23,954 nucleotides of DNA from the NCBI GenBank assembly GCA_964525015.1, contig CAZGFY010000029.1, positions 1 to 23,954 on the forward strand, written 5' to 3'. Below the pieces are notes generated by a model. That model saw only the letters and a list, made by a program, of their open reading frames with translations. It searched no databases and had not been told where the DNA came from. Position 1 is the stretch's first letter, and every line of letters starts with the position of its first letter. The position numbers and the translations under genes are program-made. This DNA is from RGIG3102 sp964525015 (GTDB taxonomy: Bacteria; Bacillota; Clostridia; Oscillospirales; Ruminococcaceae). This document shows, one piece after another, positions 1 through 7,523 of this stretch.

Positions 1-137
1 TATCTATGAAAGAGATTAGAGATATAATAGAAAACAACGGTGAATTAACAGATGAAAACACCCCTTTAACTGGGAATAAAGAGAGCGAAAATAATCAAGG
101 ACAAGAAAATAGAAATAAAAACCAGTTCGGTAAGTAA
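1..137 (+). CDS. C-terminal end of an unidentified protein (partial)
   Basis: An open frame (codon phase from base 3) enters from the left edge and stops at the TAA at 135-137, giving 44 visible residues. An ATG at position 6 lies in frame, but no Shine-Dalgarno sequence is visible because the window starts there, so this is more likely the tail of a longer gene. The tail is very hydrophilic, rich in Asn, Glu, Gln and Lys, with no hydrophobic segment; such tails are usually disordered. I do not recognise the family. The next gene starts 110 bases downstream with its own -10 box, so the two are probably not co-transcribed. Confidence 0.5.
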   Translation, partial: SMKEIRDIIENNGELTDENTPLTGNKESENNQGQENRNKNQFGK

Positions 138-198
138 AACTAACTTACAGAATTGTTACAAAAATAACAAATATATTAATTATTTTTTATCGATAGAT

Positions 199-204
199 TA
201 TAAT
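199..204 (+). promoter_or_regulatory. -10 box for the lipoprotein gene
   Basis: A perfect TATAAT lies 43 bases upstream of the lipoprotein ATG. The -35 position at 17-base spacing reads TTAATT (176-181), which is weak, so only the -10 is firm. A purine-rich ribosome binding site (AGAGGAG, from 231) follows. Confidence 0.5.
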
Positions 205-247
205 CTAGTAGTATCAATGAATTAAATTTTAGAGGAGAAACTATTTT

Positions 248-1192
248 ATGAAAAAATTACTAGCACTTTCTTTAATGATTGCACTATCACTTTCACTAGT
301 GGCTTGCAGTACAACAGAAGAAACAGAAACAACAACAGAAGAAACAGAAACAACAACAGAAGAAACAGAAACAACAACGGCAACAGAAGAAACAACAGCG
401 ACAGTTGTTGATGGTACTTATGTAGCTTATGAGTACACAACAAAAGAAGGCATCATGAACGACGGAAGAGGTTCAGATGTTGATTATTTACTTGATGGAC
501 AAACAGTAACAGTTCAAGTGCCTGTTGTAACAGTTGCTGAAGTAACTTATGAAGGCGGCGAAGTTACAGGTACTCAATATATCACATATGAAGGTAACAC
601 TTACTATGCTGAATCAAAAAATATGCTTGTAACAAGAATGGAATTCGAGCCAACTGTAAGTGAAACAGGCAGTGAAGAATTAAAAGCAGAAGCTATGGCT
701 AATGCAGAAGCTGGCGTTGTAATGAGTGTTATCCCATCTTATGTATTCCACTCAAACTCAGGTGAAACAGTTCCAGTTCTTTCAGGAAAAATTGCTGAAG
801 ATGGTACAATTTCAGGGCTAAGCTTAGAAGTTTTATCTCTAAGCTACTTAGACGAAGATGGAAACATCTATGCACCAGCATTTATTGGCGAAGATGGAAC
901 ACCAATAGCTGATGATAGAACATTCACAAACAGAATGGAAACATACACTTGGACAACATACACAGAACAACTAAATCAATTAGTTGACTATGTTGAAACA
1001 AATGGCTGGGATGGTTCAATTAAATCAGATGATATAACATCTTTATACACAACAGTATTCGGTTTAACAGCTGATGATATCGACGTTACAGCAAGTCCTT
1101 CTGCACCAAAAGAAGATCCAACAAGCTGGGCTGGACAAAGTTTAGTTCAAAACACAAAACTATTTGAAACATTATTTGGATACTTCGCATAA
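248..1192 (+). CDS. Secreted lipoprotein with Thr/Glu repeat linker, unknown function
   Basis: The 314-residue protein begins with a lipoprotein signal peptide: KK at 2-3, a hydrophobic core at 4-19 and the lipobox L17-V18-A19-C20, so Cys20 is the expected lipidated residue after signal peptidase II cleavage. Residues 21-52 are a low-complexity Thr/Glu linker, including three identical 7-residue units encoded by an exact 21-base tandem repeat, likely a spacer holding the folded part away from the membrane. The rest (about 55-314) has alternating Thr/Val/Tyr-rich strands and many acidic residues, consistent with an extracytoplasmic beta-rich domain. I do not recognise the family; no transporter or enzyme motif is visible. 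It is monocistronic, with its own -10 box, an AGAGGAG ribosome binding site and a terminator. Confidence 0.9.
   Translation: MKKLLALSLMIALSLSLVACSTTEETETTTEETETTTEETETTTATEETTATVVDGTYVAYEYTTKEGIMNDGRGSDVDYLLDGQTVTVQVPVVTVAEVTYEGGEVTGTQYITYEGNTYYAESKNMLVTRMEFEPTVSETGSEELKAEAMANAEAGVVMSVIPSYVFHSNSGETVPVLSGKIAEDGTISGLSLEVLSLSYLDEDGNIYAPAFIGEDGTPIADDRTFTNRMETYTWTTYTEQLNQLVDYVETNGWDGSIKSDDITSLYTTVFGLTADDIDVTASPSAPKEDPTSWAGQSLVQNTKLFETLFGYFA
314..376 (+). repeat. Three exact 21-bp tandem repeats in the lipoprotein linker
   Basis: The unit beginning ACAGAAGAAAC occurs at 314-334, 335-355 and 356-376 without a mismatch, in frame, encoding repeated Thr-Glu-Glu-Thr-Glu-Thr-Thr. A degenerate partial copy follows. 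In-frame slippage could change linker length without breaking the gene. Confidence 0.9.
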
Positions 1193-1232
1193 TTATATAA
1201 ACTATCTAATATAATATTTTTGAGTAAAAATA

Positions 1233-1262
1233 AAAATCCGATTTCTTTTGAAATCGGATTTT
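1233..1262. terminator. Bidirectional Rho-independent terminator
   Basis: A perfect 13-bp stem (1233-1245 with 1250-1262) closes a TTTT loop. A T-run follows on the plus strand (1264-1269) and an A-run precedes it (1226-1230), so it can end both the lipoprotein transcript and the convergent membrane-protein transcript. Confidence 0.9.
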
Positions 1263-1267
1263 GTTTT

Positions 1268-1684
1268 TTAGTAATAGTAGTATGAGTTAGCAAGCATTGA
1301 CATAATTGCTGAAAAGAATACAACGCCTAAAACAACGCCGATAATCATTACAACAAACATAGCTCTTGCCCAGTTTTGCTTGCTTGGGTTTGTATTGCTT
1401 GAAAATGCCCATATACAAAGCATAACAATATTAACACAAGGGATAGCTAACATAAGATATGATAATAGCCATTCTCCAAGAGAAACTGGAGGGATACTTG
1501 GAGGGTTATTATAATTTGGGTTTTGTATGTATGGGATTTGGTTTGGGGTGCTAGGTGGTGGAGAGTTCCCCATATTTTGCTGATATTGCTCATAAGGGCG
1601 TTGTTTTGGTGTTTCTTCCCTTGCGAATTCAGGGTTTACAGGTTCTGAATACGGGTTGTTTTGATTGTCTTTATTAAAATCCAT
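1268..1684 (-). CDS. Small membrane protein with Pro/Asn-rich N-terminus
   Basis: The 138-residue protein has a hydrophilic, proline-, asparagine- and glutamine-rich N-terminal half (1-67) without hydrophobic segments, then two predicted membrane helices at about 71-95 and 107-132, and a C-terminal run of four tyrosines. The helices are joined by a short polar loop containing NPSKQNWAR. This layout (disordered Pro-rich cytoplasmic part plus a two-helix hairpin) is common in small Firmicutes membrane proteins of unknown function; no catalytic residues are evident. It has its own promoter (TTGAAA, 16 bases, TATAAT) and an AAAGGAAA ribosome binding site. It ends at the terminator shared with the convergent lipoprotein gene. 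Function is unknown. Confidence 0.85.
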   Translation of the reverse strand: MDFNKDNQNNPYSEPVNPEFAREETPKQRPYEQYQQNMGNSPPPSTPNQIPYIQNPNYNNPPSIPPVSLGEWLLSYLMLAIPCVNIVMLCIWAFSSNTNPSKQNWARAMFVVMIIGVVLGVVFFSAIMSMLANSYYYY

Positions 1685-1719
1685 AATAATTTCCTTTCTG
1701 TTCTATAAAATCTAATTAG

Positions 1720-1747
1720 ATTATAGCATAAATATTTATATTTTCAA
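1720..1747 (-). promoter_or_regulatory. Promoter for the 1684-1268 membrane protein
   Basis: Reading the minus strand, TTGAAA (1747-1742), a 16-base spacer and TATAAT (1725-1720), preceded by TGC to make an extended -10. The 10-base perfect palindrome TCTAATTAGA (1711-1720) abuts the -10 where transcription should start and could be an operator. Confidence 0.65.
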
Positions 1748-1756
1748 CATTAAAAG

Positions 1757-2131
1757 TTAAAAAATATATCGGAATAAGTAAACAAAAATAAAAATAAAAA
1801 AGCTTATAACAAGTAAAATATAAAACAATTTTTTATGCTTTGTATATCTTGAAAATAAAAAAACTAAAAAATTTAAAACAACGAGTGAAGATAAAGGGTT
1901 GGTGTTAAAGCTTTTTTTAAAATTAAAAGTTAAAAGCTGAATTAAACCCGTTGTAATTCCGCAAAAAGGGCAGGGAGTTTTAAATAGCACCTGAGTGTAG
2001 CAAACTGTGCCAAAAACTTTAGAAAACAAAAAAAGCATAACAATAATTGCTATACTAGTTTTTGCAAAAGATTTAATATCTTCTTTTATATTTTTTATTG
2101 CTTTTTTATCTAAAATATCGTTTAATTTCAT
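1757..2131 (-). CDS. DUF2752 family membrane protein
   Basis: The 124-residue protein carries the DUF2752 signature: a conserved cysteine pair in C54-P-F-C57-G followed by a Thr-rich turn, then an Asn-Pro (NTNP) about 20 residues later. A membrane helix precedes the motif (about 23-44) and two follow (about 80-95 and 101-121). The family is widespread in bacteria and its biochemical role is not established. The start is ATG at 2129-2131, four bases after the stop of the GNAT gene, so it is almost certainly the last gene of the galE-nucleotidyltransferase-GNAT run and may be translationally coupled. The identification rests on the Cys-Pro-x-Cys-Gly motif and topology. Confidence 0.85.
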   Translation of the reverse strand: MKLNDILDKKAIKNIKEDIKSFAKTSIAIIVMLFLFSKVFGTVCYTQVLFKTPCPFCGITTGLIQLLTFNFKKSFNTNPLSSLVVLNFLVFLFSRYTKHKKLFYILLVISFFIFIFVYLFRYIF

Positions 2132-2135
2132 AGTT

Positions 2136-2609
2136 TTAATTTTGAGAAGCCTTTTTAAGAGCGTTTTCAGTTAAGCGAAAAACTGTCCATTCATCAAGTG
2201 GGAAGGCTCCCATTTTTTCATAAAAATCAATGCTCGGTTTATTCCAGTCTAGGCAAATCCATTCCAGTCTTGGGCATCCACGCTCAACGGCGATTTTAGC
2301 TAAATATTCTAGCATCTGTCTGCCATAGCCGTTTCCACGATACTCTTTTTTAACAAATAAATCTTCAAGGTAAATCCCAGCTTTTCCTCTAAAAGTTGAA
2401 AAATTATGAAAAAATAGCATCATCCCAATTTCTTTTCCATCAACTAAGGCAAAGATAACCTCAGCCTTTTCTTTTTTGAAAATCCATTCAGTTAAGCTTT
2501 CGCAGCTTGCATCAACTTCGTGCAAAAGCTTTTCATATTCAGCGAGCTCTTTAATAAAATCTAATATTAAATTAACATCTTCTATTTTTGCAAATCTAAA
2601 ATCAAGCAT
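2136..2609 (-). CDS. GNAT N-acetyltransferase, spermidine/diamine acetyltransferase-like
   Basis: This is a single GNAT domain of 157 residues. The acetyl-CoA pyrophosphate-binding loop is R91-G-N-G-Y-G96, preceded by the strand containing YLEDLFV (80-86). The C-terminal part has the N-x-PS-x-x-FYE-x-x-GA pattern (about 123-135) that includes the tyrosine (Y130) used as general acid in many GNATs. The overall pattern resembles eukaryotic SAT1/SAT2 (diamine or thialysine N-acetyltransferases), so a small polyamine or amino-acid amine is a possible substrate, but bacterial members are functionally diverse. It lies 12 bases after the nucleotidyltransferase gene and 4 bases before the DUF2752 gene, in one likely operon. 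The ribosome binding site is AAAGGGG. Confidence 0.88.
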   Translation of the reverse strand: MLDFRFAKIEDVNLILDFIKELAEYEKLLHEVDASCESLTEWIFKKEKAEVIFALVDGKEIGMMLFFHNFSTFRGKAGIYLEDLFVKKEYRGNGYGRQMLEYLAKIAVERGCPRLEWICLDWNKPSIDFYEKMGAFPLDEWTVFRLTENALKKASQN

Positions 2610-2621
2610 AAAACCCCTTTA

Positions 2622-3536
2622 TTAAACATCGAGTAAATTATTGTATAAGCCGTTTGTATGCATATCTTTTAAAGCAGATTTCACTGAATCTTTATCTTCT
2701 TTATAAGTAACGCCATACCATCTGTCACGGCTTTTTAAAACAGTGACTTCGGCTTTTTTATTTTGGATTAAATTAGTTACAACGCTAGGGAGATAATATT
2801 CGCCTTTTAATGGGTTTTCTTTAATAGCTGTATCTAAAAATTTAGAAAATCCAGTCCAACTTTCATCGATGAAATCTTTTGTAAAACCCCATAAATTCAT
2901 GGAAACAAAGCTGTTTTCATCAATATCTACATACTCTTCATTTTCAAGATAAGCTGCACCAGCTTGAGTTTTTTCGATATTCGTTCTTTCGATAACTTTA
3001 AGTAGTTTATTATTTTCATCAATAGTGCAAACGCCTCTTGAAACATAGCCATTTTCAGTTAAAGTATTTTTTAAATTATAAGCAACCATTGCAAATGGAT
3101 ATGGATTTTTAGCATTTTCTTTTAAAAGATAGGAATAGATTTCTAAAAATGCACTAGGTCCGTAGTAGTCATCTGCATTTATAACTGCAAAAGGGGAGTT
3201 TACTACATTTCGAATAGCGCAAATTGCGTGTGCAGTTCCCCAAGGTTTTTCTCTGTTTTCTGGAAGAGAGTATCCTAAAGGTAAATCATCAACTTCTTGA
3301 AAAACATATAAAACGTTCATAGTTTTTTCAATTCTTTTTCCAACGGCTTCTTTAAAATCTTTTTCAATACTTTTTTTAATAATAAAAACAACTGTTTCAA
3401 ATCCAGCTTTTTTAGCGTCGTGTATTGAATAATCAATGATTATTTCGCCATTTGGCCCAAGCGGTTCGATTTGCTTTAATCCGCCATATCTTGAGCCCAT
3501 ACCTGCCGCCATAACCACTAATACAGGTTTATTCAT
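2622..3536 (-). CDS. Nucleotidyltransferase, sugar-phosphate NTP-transferase type
   Basis: The 304-residue protein has a nucleotidyltransferase fold. The N-terminal signature is A10-A-G-M-G-S-R-Y-G-G-L-K-Q22, the nucleotide- and phosphate-binding loop of sugar-phosphate nucleotidylyltransferases. G100-TAHA and N120-ADDYYG correspond to the base-contacting region and the metal-binding Asp region. The family would join a sugar phosphate (or similar phosphorylated compound) to an NTP to form an activated precursor; the exact sugar cannot be read from sequence. It starts 19 bases after the galE stop and shares that operon, which supports a role in UDP-sugar or surface-glycan precursor supply. It is not a clear GalU or RmlA: the GSRYGGLKQ variant marks a separate, poorly characterised clade. 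Confidence 0.85.
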   Translation of the reverse strand: MNKPVLVVMAAGMGSRYGGLKQIEPLGPNGEIIIDYSIHDAKKAGFETVVFIIKKSIEKDFKEAVGKRIEKTMNVLYVFQEVDDLPLGYSLPENREKPWGTAHAICAIRNVVNSPFAVINADDYYGPSAFLEIYSYLLKENAKNPYPFAMVAYNLKNTLTENGYVSRGVCTIDENNKLLKVIERTNIEKTQAGAAYLENEEYVDIDENSFVSMNLWGFTKDFIDESWTGFSKFLDTAIKENPLKGEYYLPSVVTNLIQNKKAEVTVLKSRDRWYGVTYKEDKDSVKSALKDMHTNGLYNNLLDV

Positions 3537-3555
3537 AAATTAAATTTCCTTTCAA

Positions 3556-4575
3556 CTAATCCTTGTATCCATTAGGATTTTTACTTTGCCAATTCCAAGA
3601 ATGAGCGCACATTTCATCAATTGAATACTCGGTTTTCCAGCCAAGTTCATCTAAGGCTTTTTGAGGGTTTGCATATAAAGAGGCAACGTCGCCAGCTCTT
3701 CTTGGAGTTATTTTATAAGCTAAAGATTTCTTGCAAGCTTTTTCATAAGCTTTTATAACTTCTAAAACGCTGTATCCATTTCCCGTTCCAAGATTATAAG
3801 TGAAGATACCTGTGTCTTTTTCTAGCTTTTTAATAGCTGAAACGTGTCCTTTAGCTAAATCTACAACGTGGATATAATCTCTTACCCCTGTTCCGTCAGG
3901 TGTGTTATAATCATCGCCAAAAACATTGATTTCTTTTAATTTTCCTATTGCTACTTGTGCGACATAAGGAATTAAATTATTTGGAATTCCATTAGGGTCT
4001 TCGCCAATTAATCCTGATGGATGTGCACCTATTGGATTAAAATATCTTAATAAAATAGCATTAAAATGCTTATCCCCATAAACTATATCACGGAGTATTT
4101 GCTCAATCATAACCTTTGTCCAGCCGTATGGGCTATTTGCAATTAAACTAAATGAATTTTCATTAACAGGAACTTCTTTTGCGTCCCCATAAACAGTTGC
4201 TGAAGAAGAAAAAACAAAATTATGAACGCCGTATTCTTTCATCGCTTCCAACACGTTTAAAGTGCTAACAATATTATTTTGATAGTATTCTAGTGGCTTT
4301 TCAACACTTTCCCCAACAGCTTTATAAGCTGCAAAGTGAATAACAGATGTTATATTATTATGCTTTTTAAATAAATTAGATGTAGCGTTTTTGTCAGTGA
4401 AATCAATATTTTCAAAAACAACATCTTTTTTTGATATTTCTTTTATTCTATCTAAAACCTTTTCTGAAGAGTTATATAGATTATCAGCAAGGATAACCTC
4501 GTAATTATTATTTAATAATTCTATCGCTGTGTGAGAGCCAATGTATCCACATCCACCTGTTACTAATATAGCCAT
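3556..4575 (-). CDS. galE: UDP-glucose 4-epimerase
   Basis: GalE interconverts UDP-glucose and UDP-galactose with bound NAD in the Leloir pathway and supplies UDP-galactose for surface glycans. The 339 residues match the usual length. The NAD-binding Rossmann motif is T6-GGCGYIG13. The short-chain dehydrogenase-type catalytic residues are visible: S125 in SSSATVYG and the Y150-x3-K154 pair in SPYGWTK. The substrate-binding NLGTGNGYSVLEV segment and the R-R-AGD motif near the C-terminus are also present. Start is ATG at 4573-4575, with AGAGG at 4582-4586 as ribosome binding site. It heads the galE, nucleotidyltransferase, GNAT, DUF2752 run and is divergent from the acetyltransferase at 4748. 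Confidence 0.96.
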   Translation of the reverse strand: MAILVTGGCGYIGSHTAIELLNNNYEVILADNLYNSSEKVLDRIKEISKKDVVFENIDFTDKNATSNLFKKHNNITSVIHFAAYKAVGESVEKPLEYYQNNIVSTLNVLEAMKEYGVHNFVFSSSATVYGDAKEVPVNENSFSLIANSPYGWTKVMIEQILRDIVYGDKHFNAILLRYFNPIGAHPSGLIGEDPNGIPNNLIPYVAQVAIGKLKEINVFGDDYNTPDGTGVRDYIHVVDLAKGHVSAIKKLEKDTGIFTYNLGTGNGYSVLEVIKAYEKACKKSLAYKITPRRAGDVASLYANPQKALDELGWKTEYSIDEMCAHSWNWQSKNPNGYKD

Positions 4576-4604
4576 AAATAACCTCTTTTCAATATATATT
4601 TTAT

Positions 4605-4610
4605 ATTATA
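4605..4610 (-). promoter_or_regulatory. -10 box for the galE operon
   Basis: TATAAT on the minus strand (4610-4605), 30 bases upstream of the galE ATG. No good -35 is present at 17 bases, so this is a moderate call. Confidence 0.4.
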
Positions 4611-4702
4611 ATAACATATCAAAAGGCTAAAATCAAAAAAATAAACAAAAATCTATAAAAATAACACATAATAAAATATTGCTAGAAATTTATATGTGCA
4701 AA

Positions 4703-4711
4703 TGATATAAT
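4703..4711 (+). promoter_or_regulatory. Extended -10 promoter for the CAT-family gene
   Basis: TGATATAAT fits the TGnTATAAT extended -10 consensus, 36 bases upstream of the ATG at 4748. The -35 region is poor (TAGAAA), which is typical of extended -10 promoters. No attenuation-type leader peptide or hairpin is visible between it and the gene. Confidence 0.55.
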
Positions 4712-4747
4712 AAGAATATATAATAATATTAGTTAGGAGATAAGAGT

Positions 4748-5389
4748 ATGTTTAATGTTATTGATAAAGATAAAATTAAAAGAAAAGAGCATTTTGAGCA
4801 TTATTTAAAAATTAATTGCAGATACAACACAACAATTCAGCTTAATATTGACAAACTATATTACATCTGCAAAGACGAAAAAATAAAATTCTACCCAGCA
4901 TTTTTGTTTTTAGTAACTAAGGCGATTAATAAATTTCAGTTTATGAAAACTGATTTTAATAAAGAAAATCAGCTTGGATTTTATGAAAAAATGAACGTTG
5001 CTTATTCATTTAAGCCAAAAGAAAGAGAAGAGTTTGGAATTATATGGACAGAGTTTACAGAAGATTTTAAAGAATTTTATAAAACCTATCTTTATGATAC
5101 TAAAAATTATAATGAAGGATTGTACTTAAAAGATGATAAGCCGAGTAACTGCTATGATTTTTCAAATTTACTATGGCTGGATTTTACTTCTTTTGATTTG
5201 AAATTTAAAGATGATATAACCCATCTTACTCCAATTATCACAACAGGAAAAATAGGAGAAGGGCAAAATGGAAAAACAATACCATTTAGTATAAGCGTTC
5301 ATCATGCGGTTTGTGATGGATATCACTTGAGCTTATTTTTAGAGTATTTAAATCAGTTATTAGAAAAATCTAATGAGTACATTTTATAA
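4748..5389 (+). CDS. Chloramphenicol acetyltransferase-family protein (CatA-like)
   Basis: The 213-residue protein is collinear with type A chloramphenicol O-acetyltransferases, which transfer acetyl from acetyl-CoA to the C3 hydroxyl of chloramphenicol. The active-site block SVHHAVCDGYH contains the catalytic H186 and the structural D190, which match His195 and Asp199 of the classical enzyme. The FTSFDL segment keeps the serine equivalent to Ser148. N-terminal RKEHFEHYL and FYPAFLFLVTKAIN are also typical. Length (CATs are about 210-220) and all key residues are intact, so activity is plausible, but family members outside resistance plasmids can act on other acceptors. The gene has its own promoter and terminator, base composition like its neighbours, and no adjacent mobile element, so it may be a resident chromosomal gene. 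Confidence 0.85.
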   Translation: MFNVIDKDKIKRKEHFEHYLKINCRYNTTIQLNIDKLYYICKDEKIKFYPAFLFLVTKAINKFQFMKTDFNKENQLGFYEKMNVAYSFKPKEREEFGIIWTEFTEDFKEFYKTYLYDTKNYNEGLYLKDDKPSNCYDFSNLLWLDFTSFDLKFKDDITHLTPIITTGKIGEGQNGKTIPFSISVHHAVCDGYHLSLFLEYLNQLLEKSNEYIL

Positions 5390-5400
5390 TATATAAAAAT

Positions 5401-5431
5401 AAAAAGGAGTGATTTTTTATCATTCCTTTTT
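5401..5431. terminator. Bidirectional terminator between the CAT-family gene and nth
   Basis: A 13-bp stem (5401-5413 with 5419-5431, one G-T pair) has a 5-base loop. A T-rich run follows on the plus strand and an A-rich run precedes it, so it serves both convergent genes. Confidence 0.85.
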
Positions 5432-5447
5432 ATTTTTGCATATACCA

Positions 5448-6119
5448 TTATTCTATATTTTTTAAGTTAGCTTTAGCAATTTTCTTTTGCTGTTTTGTAT
5501 ATTCATTACAAACGCTAGTTAAACTGCAATTTTCACAAAAAGCTTTTCTTGAAGTGCAAACGGCTCTTCCGTGCTCTACAAATCTATGGCATAAATCATT
5601 TTGTTTTTGTGGCTCTACAACTTTTTTTAATGCGATTTCAACCTTGTGTGGGTCGGTTGAATTTATAAATCCTAATCGGTTTGAAATTCTAATACAATGA
5701 GTATCGGCAACGATGGCTGGCTGATTAAAAACATCTCCCATTATTAAATTAGCACTTTTTCTCCCCACGCCAGGGAGTTTTAAAAGTAAATCTAAATCAT
5801 CAGGAACGATGTAATTAAATTCATCACGGAGCATCATCATTGCCCCTTTAATATCCTTTGCCTTACTTTTACCAAGTCCGCAAGGTTTTATTATTTTTTC
5901 AATATCTTTAGCATCGGCATCAGCTAGAGCATCTATGCTAGGAAATTTTGAAAATAATTCAGGAGTTGTTGCATTAACTCTTAAATCGGTGCACTGTGCT
6001 GAAAGGCGAACTGCAACCAATAATTGCCACGCCCCGTTATTATCTAAAAAACAGCTTGCAACAGGGTATGTTTCTTCTAAAAGTGACACGATTTCAGCTG
6101 CTTGTTTTTTTGTTTTCAT
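5448..6119 (-). CDS. nth: Endonuclease III (DNA glycosylase/AP lyase)
   Basis: Nth removes oxidised pyrimidines and cleaves the abasic site in base excision repair. The 223 residues fit the family. The helix-hairpin-helix LPGVGRKSAN (115-124) includes the catalytic lysine K121, and VADTHCIRISNRLG carries the catalytic D139. The C-terminal [4Fe-4S] ligands are C188-x6-C195-x2-C198-x5-C204, the exact Nth spacing. LSAQCTD (39-45) is the conserved minor-groove loop. It is transcribed away from rarA and converges on the CAT-family gene. A perfect 13-bp inverted repeat lies 22-50 bases upstream of the start. Confidence 0.96.
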   Translation of the reverse strand: MKTKKQAAEIVSLLEETYPVASCFLDNNGAWQLLVAVRLSAQCTDLRVNATTPELFSKFPSIDALADADAKDIEKIIKPCGLGKSKAKDIKGAMMMLRDEFNYIVPDDLDLLLKLPGVGRKSANLIMGDVFNQPAIVADTHCIRISNRLGFINSTDPHKVEIALKKVVEPQKQNDLCHRFVEHGRAVCTSRKAFCENCSLTSVCNEYTKQQKKIAKANLKNIE

Positions 6120-6140
6120 AATTTATACATCCTTAACTTA

Positions 6141-6169
6141 TAAATAATCTTCCAAAGGAAGATTATTTA
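6141..6169. repeat. Perfect 13-bp inverted repeat between nth and rarA
   Basis: Arms 6141-6153 (TAAATAATCTTCC) and 6157-6169 are perfect complements around an AAA loop. No T-run follows on either strand, so it is a poor terminator. It sits in the nth 5' leader or promoter and could be an operator or an mRNA-stabilising hairpin. Confidence 0.7.
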
Positions 6170-6212
6170 TATTTTATCATAAAATCTCAATCTCTGCAAA
6201 AAATATTTTGGA

Positions 6213-6241
6213 TTGTCTTTTTTTAGTATATAAAGTATAAT
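6213..6241 (+). promoter_or_regulatory. Promoter for rarA
   Basis: TTGTCT (6213-6218), a 17-base spacer and a perfect TATAAT (6236-6241), 37 bases upstream of the rarA ATG. This is among the best sigma-A-type promoters in the window. Confidence 0.75.
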
Positions 6242-6278
6242 TAATATAATATAAATTCAAAAAATTGGAGAAAAATTA

Positions 6279-7523
6279 ATGAATAAACCATTAGCAAGTC
6301 TGCTTCGCCCAGAAAGCCTAGACGATGTTTGCGGACAAACTCATTTACTTAATAAAGATGCTGTTTTTAGAAAAGCAATTGAAAATGGCGTTTATCAAAA
6401 TATGATTTTTTACGGTCCTTCTGGGATAGGCAAAACCACAGTTGCAAGTATTATAGCTAAAATGGCGAATAAGCGACTGTTTAAATTAAATGGAACACAG
6501 GCTTCTACTGCTGATATTAAAGATATCATTTCGCAAATTGATACAATTGGAAGTGAGAATGGTATTTTATTATACATTGATGAAATTCAGTATTTAAATA
6601 AAAAACAACAACAATCTCTACTAGAAGTTTTAGAAGATGGCTCAGTTACCCTAATTGCATCCACTACTGAAAACCCATACTTTGCTATTTTTAATGCGAT
6701 ACTCTCAAGAAGTACGATTTTTGAATTTAAGCCATTATCAGTAGAAGATATTAAATCAGGGCTTAGTAGGGGATTGATTAAATTAAAAAGTAAATCTAAA
6801 GTTTCGGATGATGTATTAGAAGTTATTGCAAGGGGATGTGGGGCTGATTTGAGAAAAGCTTTTAACGCCCTAGAATTATTAATTGCAGCAGCTGGTAAAA
6901 ACAAGGTTACAAAAGAAATGGCAAAGCAGGTTGTTCAGCGCTCTTCTAATAGATTTGATAATCACGCAGATGAGCATTACAATTTATTATCAGCTTTGCA
7001 AAAATCAATAAGAGGCTCAGATGCAGATGCTGCCGTTTACTATTTAGCAAGGCTTCTTGATGCAGATGCTATGCTTTCTGCTATTAGAAGAATTCAAATA
7101 ATTGCTTGTGAAGATATAGGGCTTGCGTATCCAGCGGCTATTTCAATAGTTAAGGCTTGCTGCGATATAGCCTTACAAACAGGACTTCCAGAAGCTAAAA
7201 TCCCTTTAGCCGATGCAGTTGTTTTGCTTGCAACCTCTCCTAAAAGTAATTCAGCGTATGTGGCTTATAATAGGGCAAGTTTAGATTTAAGAAATAAAGG
7301 CTTTGCAGATGTTCCAGATTATTTAAAAGATGCAAATGCAATAGGGCAAAAAGCTTTAAAGATTAGCGAGAAATACAAGTATCCACACGATTATGAAAAT
7401 CGCTGGGTACAGCAAGATTATCTCCCACGAGAATTAATAGGCAGTAAATACTATGAATTTGCAGAAAATAAAATTGAGCAAACAGCCAAGATTTACTGGG
7501 ACAAAATTAAGCGAATAAAGTAA
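6279..7523 (+). CDS. rarA: Replication-associated recombination protein A (AAA+ ATPase)
   Basis: RarA (MgsA/WRNIP1 family) is a clamp-loader-like AAA+ ATPase that acts at stalled replication forks. The 414 residues show Walker A G46-PSGIGKT53, Walker B LLYIDE (97-102), sensor 1 in STTENP (128-133) and the arginine finger R144 in LSRS. The C-terminal part has the family's tetramerisation region (LARLLDADAMLSAIRRI, ACEDIGLAYP, and PLADAVVLLATSPKSN). The N-terminus is short and starts directly at the PLASLLRP motif, losing the few residues that usually precede it; the GGAG ribosome binding site (6267-6270) supports this start. It is a single gene with its own promoter. Confidence 0.95.
   Translation: MNKPLASLLRPESLDDVCGQTHLLNKDAVFRKAIENGVYQNMIFYGPSGIGKTTVASIIAKMANKRLFKLNGTQASTADIKDIISQIDTIGSENGILLYIDEIQYLNKKQQQSLLEVLEDGSVTLIASTTENPYFAIFNAILSRSTIFEFKPLSVEDIKSGLSRGLIKLKSKSKVSDDVLEVIARGCGADLRKAFNALELLIAAAGKNKVTKEMAKQVVQRSSNRFDNHADEHYNLLSALQKSIRGSDADAAVYYLARLLDADAMLSAIRRIQIIACEDIGLAYPAAISIVKACCDIALQTGLPEAKIPLADAVVLLATSPKSNSAYVAYNRASLDLRNKGFADVPDYLKDANAIGQKALKISEKYKYPHDYENRWVQQDYLPRELIGSKYYEFAENKIEQTAKIYWDKIKRIK

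Noticed and set aside
314..376. Short regular repeats resembling a CRISPR array
   Set aside because: The 21-base units are directly adjacent with no spacers and are coding.
246..443. Leucine-rich minus-strand frame opposite the lipoprotein start
   Set aside because: It is the complement of the Thr/Glu repeat and signal peptide; no ribosome binding site or promoter serves it.
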